Shown here in pieces: positions 6,423 through 8,967 of a stretch of 8,967 bases of DNA. Within the stretch, counting starts at the first letter, position 1. Every line of letters begins with the position of its first letter. Position numbers and translations under genes: made by a program. Source of the stretch: Deltaproteobacteria bacterium (GTDB lineage Bacteria > Desulfobacterota > Desulfobaccia > Desulfobaccales > 0-14-0-80-60-11); assembly GCA_023381945.1 (NCBI GenBank), contig JAMCQY010000116.1, positions 1 through 8,967 of the forward strand, in the 5' to 3' direction. The notes under the pieces are model-generated. The model saw only the letters and a list, made by a program, of their open reading frames with translations. It was not told where the DNA came from and ran no database searches.

Positions 6423-7526
6423 TCACCTCCCGGATTTTTCAGTCTGCCCAGTTAAAAGAGTCATCAGAAACTCTCGAACTTTGGCGGCGCTGTCCTCCCA
6501 GGTGGGCTGGGAGGCGGCGTGGGTCAGGGCCGCCAGACTCATTCGCGCCAGCAGGTCCCGGTTCTCTATCAGGGATCGGAGCGAACGGCTCAAGGTGGCG
6601 GTGTCGCCCGGCGGCGCCAAAAAACCGTTCACCCCGTGGCTGACGATCTCCCGGGCGCCGCCCGCGGCCGAGGCAATCACCGGCAGGCCAAACCGCATGG
6701 CTTCCAGGTAGACGATGCCGAAACCCTCGTAAGAAGACGGCACAGCCAGCAAATGACCTTCTCCCAGGCGGGCGGCCAATTCTTCCCGGGACAGGGTTCC
6801 CGCCATCTCGATTCTGCCGGTCAATCCCAGGGCGGCAATCCGGTGGTGGATGGCCCGGGCATAAGAAGGGTTCAGCTCCGGGCCGCCGACCACGGTTAGC
6901 AGCCAGTCCTGACTTGCCAGCGAGGCCAGGGCGTCCAGCAGGACATGCAGCCCTTTTCGAGGGATCAGATTGCCGATGAAGATAAGGTGGCAGGGACCCG
7001 GGGCTCCGGCCCGGTGCAATACTTCCTCCCGGGAAAGGCCACCGGGAACGTTGTCGCCTCCCGGCGGAGCCACCACCGACGGCCGACCCGCCCCCACCAG
7101 GCGCTCCACCTCGGTTCGGGTGGTGTTGCTGTTGAAAATGAAGCCGTTAATGGAGGCAAGGTATTGCTGTTCTACCTGCCGGTACAAAAAATTTTGCCAG
7201 GCGGGCCGGGCTTCACAGCAGCGCAGGTGATGGACAATGGACACCAGGGGGTATGAGACCCGGCGGCGCAGCCAGTGATTGAGGCGGAACAGCGAAGGAT
7301 GGACCAACTCATCTTCGAGCAGCAGTTGGAATGAGGCCTGGTTCAGGCGCTTGATCAGTGCGTTCGAAAGGTTATCCAAACAGGCCCGGCCGTAAGGGCG
7401 CCAGGGCATGGAGATGACTTCCACCTCATCTCCGCAACGCTGAAAATGCTCAACCAATTTACGGTCATAGAGGTAGCCGCCGGAGACGGTCTCCAGGCTG
7501 CCGTAAACTACCAGGCCCAGATGCAA
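6423..7526 (-). CDS. GT4-family glycosyltransferase (GT-B fold)
   Basis: A 367-residue retaining glycosyltransferase of family 4, probably cytoplasmic. The N-terminal domain has the acceptor-side SGG loop (15-17). The C-terminal donor domain begins with LIFIGNLIPRKGL (Arg190 and Lys191 likely contact the nucleotide-sugar phosphates). It contains the EX7E motif in PSSYEGFGIVYLEAM (Glu267 and Glu275), followed by GLPVIASAAGGAREIV. Donor and acceptor cannot be told. The start is TTG at 7526, directly after the stop of the pterin-enzyme gene (TGATTG). It is supported by GAGGAG six to seven bases upstream, inside the previous gene. Its neighbours suggest that the acceptor is made by the PTPS-like enzyme or the dehydrogenase. 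An ordinary polysaccharide role is less likely, because no other polysaccharide genes are near. Confidence 0.92.
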   Translation of the reverse strand: MHLGLVVYGSLETVSGGYLYDRKLVEHFQRCGDEVEVISMPWRPYGRACLDNLSNALIKRLNQASFQLLLEDELVHPSLFRLNHWLRRRVSYPLVSIVHHLRCCEARPAWQNFLYRQVEQQYLASINGFIFNSNTTRTEVERLVGAGRPSVVAPPGGDNVPGGLSREEVLHRAGAPGPCHLIFIGNLIPRKGLHVLLDALASLASQDWLLTVVGGPELNPSYARAIHHRIAALGLTGRIEMAGTLSREELAARLGEGHLLAVPSSYEGFGIVYLEAMRFGLPVIASAAGGAREIVSHGVNGFLAPPGDTATLSRSLRSLIENRDLLARMSLAALTHAASQPTWEDSAAKVREFLMTLLTGQTEKSGR

Positions 7527-7910
7527 TCAACGCTCCTCGCGATATTGCGTCCAGGCGATCTCGTCCTCCCAGACCTTGGCAGTCAAGGCGTGGAGGGGAT
7601 CTTTGATGCGGTTCAGGAGTTCCTGGGCCAGGAGGCGGGCGAAATGTTCGATGCTGGGATTGAGGCCGGCAAATTCCGGCAGCTCATTCAGGGTCTGATC
7701 CCGGTAGTAGGCCACCAATTCATCGAGGTGCGCTTCCAGGGCGACGATGTCCACCAGAAAGCCGTGTTCATTGAGGACCTGGGCCTCCAATTGGACTTCT
7801 AACTGATAGCGGTGAGAGTGGAGCTCGTTCTCTTTGCCCCAATCACCGCCCACCAGGAAATGCCGCGCCACAAAGACGCGCTTGACGGCCAGGGTGTACA
7901 TCGTGTGCAT
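7527..7910 (-). CDS. PTPS/QueD-family pterin enzyme with altered catalytic residues
   Basis: A 127-residue member of the 6-pyruvoyl-tetrahydropterin synthase / 6-carboxytetrahydropterin synthase family, of normal length. The three zinc-binding histidines are present: His17 (FVARHF), His31 and His33 (ELHSHRY, usually LHGH). Also conserved are Asp54 (GFLVDI), Asp71 and TLN, NPSIE (Glu88) and the pterin-anchoring Glu115 (VWEDE). The catalytic Cys four residues before the first His of HxH is Glu27, and the His that usually follows the catalytic Asp is Gln72. A Cys-to-Glu change is known in the PTPS-III type that supplies folate precursors. With Gln72 and HSH as well, this may be a separate subfamily. 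The ATG at 7910 has AAAGGAG five bases upstream (7916-7922). It directly precedes a glycosyltransferase. True QueD queuosine synthesis is unlikely, and no other queuosine gene is visible. Confidence 0.88.
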   Translation of the reverse strand: MHTMYTLAVKRVFVARHFLVGGDWGKENELHSHRYQLEVQLEAQVLNEHGFLVDIVALEAHLDELVAYYRDQTLNELPEFAGLNPSIEHFARLLAQELLNRIKDPLHALTAKVWEDEIAWTQYREER

Positions 7911-7923
7911 GTGAACTCCTTTG

Positions 7924-7951
7924 GTTTCGAGTTTCGAGTTTCAAGTTTCGA
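7924..7951. repeat. Heptamer array before pterin-enzyme gene (R3 left)
   Basis: Four 7-base units: GTTTCGA, GTTTCGA, GTTTCAA, GTTTCGA (7924-7951). The array ends one base before the AAAGGAG ribosome site of the minus-strand pterin-enzyme gene. Bases 7929-7940 are a perfect 12-base reverse complement of 8061-8072 in the partner array, so the gene's leader could fold onto the preceding 3' end. Confidence 0.85.
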
Positions 7952-8033
7952 GAACAAGGCGAGGCTTGTCTGATTTTTCAGGCGTTTAACTACTGCAATA
8001 TGCTCAAAACCAGGAAAACTAAAAAAAATAAAA
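7952..8033. other. AT-rich spacer between inverted heptamer arrays
   Basis: This is about 80 bases with no gene, framed by the two inverted arrays. It holds a short hairpin ACAAG/CTTGT near 7954-7970 and an A-rich tract at 8016-8034. A frame running through it translates the repeats into low-complexity FEFRV-type peptide and is not a credible gene. Confidence 0.5.
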
Positions 8034-8082
8034 ACTCGGAACTCGGAACTCGGAACTCGGAACTCGAAACTCAATACTCAAA
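8034..8082. repeat. Heptamer array after dehydrogenase stop (R3 right)
   Basis: Four exact ACTCGGA units (8034-8061) are followed by degenerate ACTCGAA, ACTCAAT and ACTCAAA (8062-8082). On the minus strand the array starts within the last codons of the dehydrogenase. Its TGA stop (8071-8073) falls inside the degenerate units, so the repeat abuts or slightly overwrites the gene end. Confidence 0.85.
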
Positions 8083-8967
8083 AATCATCTGGATCGCTTC
8101 GCCAGGGTCCTGGTCAAGCAACTCATAGGCCTGGGCGGCCTGGGCGATGGGAAAGCGATGGGTAATGAAGCGCGCCGGCTTGATCTCCTCCAGCATCTGC
8201 CAGGTGATGTGGTAGCGCCGGGACTTGCTCCAGCGGCCGGCAAGCTCCGGTGGAATAGTGCTCACCTGGCTGCCGATGAGCCTCACCCGGCTGCGGTGGA
8301 AACGTCCTCCCAGGTACAGATCGCTTTTTTTGCGGCCGTACCAGGAGCCGATGACCACCCGCCCGTTAAAGCCGGTGACCGCGATGGCCTGGTTCAGGGC
8401 CTCGGGATTGCCGGAGATTTCGTAAGTCAGATCGGCGCCGGGATAGGGGCCGGCCCCCTGGAGATAACCCAGCAAGCGCTCCGTCAGGTCCGGGATTGAG
8501 GGGTCAAGGCTGAGCTGAGCCCCCAGGCTTTCTGACATTAGACGCCGCTTGGCATAGAGGTCCAGGGTCACCAACGAGTTCAAGGGCCAGCGGGCCAGCA
8601 GGGCGGTGAGGAGCAATCCCACGATTCCCTGGCCGAAAATTGCCACTTGCTCCCCCATCAGAGGCTGGCCGTCCAGCAGGAAAGTGACCGCGGTCTCCAT
8701 GTTGGGGAAAAAGACCGCGTCCTCGGCGGAAAGATAGAGGGGCAGCATTTGCAACTCGTCGGGAGTCGCCAGAAAGTGGCTTTCGTGGGGATGAAAGGAA
8801 AAGACCAGCCGGCCCTGCCAATCGGGCGACACCCCGGGGCCCAGGGTGATCACTTTCCCCACCAGGGCGTAACCATATTTCAAAGGAAAGGAAAAGTCGC
8901 CGGCCAGAGACGCGATAGTCTCGTCCCGGGCCATATCCTGGGGGGCCTGGCCCCGGTAAATGAGGCC
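8071..8967 (-). CDS. MDR-superfamily dehydrogenase, non-zinc type (partial, 5' end off window)
   Basis: The C-terminal 298 residues of a medium-chain dehydrogenase/reductase; the frame stays open to the right edge (GLIYRGQAPQDM precedes the first internal ATG at 8934). The Rossmann nucleotide site is VAIFGQGIVG (GxGxxG, 101-106 counted from that ATG), with Asp125 (VTLDLYAKRR) suggesting NAD preference. A second conserved region is YEISGNPEALNQAI, typical of the family. Where classical alcohol dehydrogenases have the zinc-ligand motif GHE, this reads YGYALVG, so the usual catalytic zinc site seems absent, as in BchC-like members. It is annotated generically as a zinc-binding alcohol dehydrogenase. 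It is 160 bases upstream of the pterin-enzyme gene on the same strand and likely in the same operon. It may carry out a redox step on the pathway's substrate. Confidence 0.88.
   Translation of the reverse strand, partial: GLIYRGQAPQDMARDETIASLAGDFSFPLKYGYALVGKVITLGPGVSPDWQGRLVFSFHPHESHFLATPDELQMLPLYLSAEDAVFFPNMETAVTFLLDGQPLMGEQVAIFGQGIVGLLLTALLARWPLNSLVTLDLYAKRRLMSESLGAQLSLDPSIPDLTERLLGYLQGAGPYPGADLTYEISGNPEALNQAIAVTGFNGRVVIGSWYGRKKSDLYLGGRFHRSRVRLIGSQVSTIPPELAGRWSKSRRYHITWQMLEEIKPARFITHRFPIAQAAQAYELLDQDPGEAIQMIFEY

Noticed and set aside
7954..7970. Hairpin ACAAG/CTTGT as a terminator
   Set aside because: It has only five base pairs, and neither strand has a proper T-run directly after it.
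7799..8074. Minus-strand frame of 91 codons across the heptamer arrays
   Set aside because: Its peptide is a translation of the repeats (EFRV/SSEFRV pattern) and overlaps the start of the pterin-enzyme gene in another frame, so it is a spurious frame.
7924..8082. CRISPR-like array
   Set aside because: The units are 7 bases in direct tandem with no unique spacers, and no cas genes are present.

Overview
The window looks like chromosomal DNA of a GC-rich Gram-negative bacterium, most likely a Desulfobacterota/Deltaproteobacteria-type anaerobe. This is an inference from the protein families, the codon use and the dispersed intergenic repeats; no rRNA or tRNA is present to fix taxonomy. There are eight protein genes, one cut by the right edge, separated by repeat-rich spacers. 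No phage, IS element, CRISPR array or RNA gene was seen.

Left part (1-4288). Bases 1-358 carry no gene. They hold a nested palindromic repeat (111-189), a very strong bidirectional terminator (223-269) and a small heptamer repeat array (299-357). A leftward gene for a secreted or membrane-anchored Ala/Pro-linker protein of uncharacterised family (359-1582) diverges from a rightward gene for a large membrane protein with an internal spermidine-synthase-like domain (from about 1920 to 4157). The second gene has no conventional start codon where its first membrane helix begins.

Right part (4289-8967). Everything is on the minus strand and reads as one probable transcription unit. In order of transcription it encodes: an MDR-superfamily dehydrogenase lacking the usual zinc-ligand motif (cut by the right edge), a PTPS/QueD-family pterin enzyme with altered catalytic residues, a GT4 glycosyltransferase, a four-helix membrane protein, a SAM methyltransferase and a HAD phosphatase. 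The middle four genes are tightly packed, with a stop next to a start, a 4-base gap and an ATGA overlap. Together they suggest a small pathway that makes and decorates (glycosylates, methylates, oxidises or reduces) a pterin-like or other small molecule. The product is not known; this is the best candidate here for an undescribed system.

A second theme is a set of 7-base tandem repeats with changing sequence (GTTTCGA, ACTCGGA, GGAAAC-type, AACCGAA). They occur in three spacers, always as two inverted arrays. One array abuts the stop codon of the upstream minus-strand gene. In two spacers the other lies at the start of the next gene, and one such array supplies the start codon and first residues of the HAD gene.
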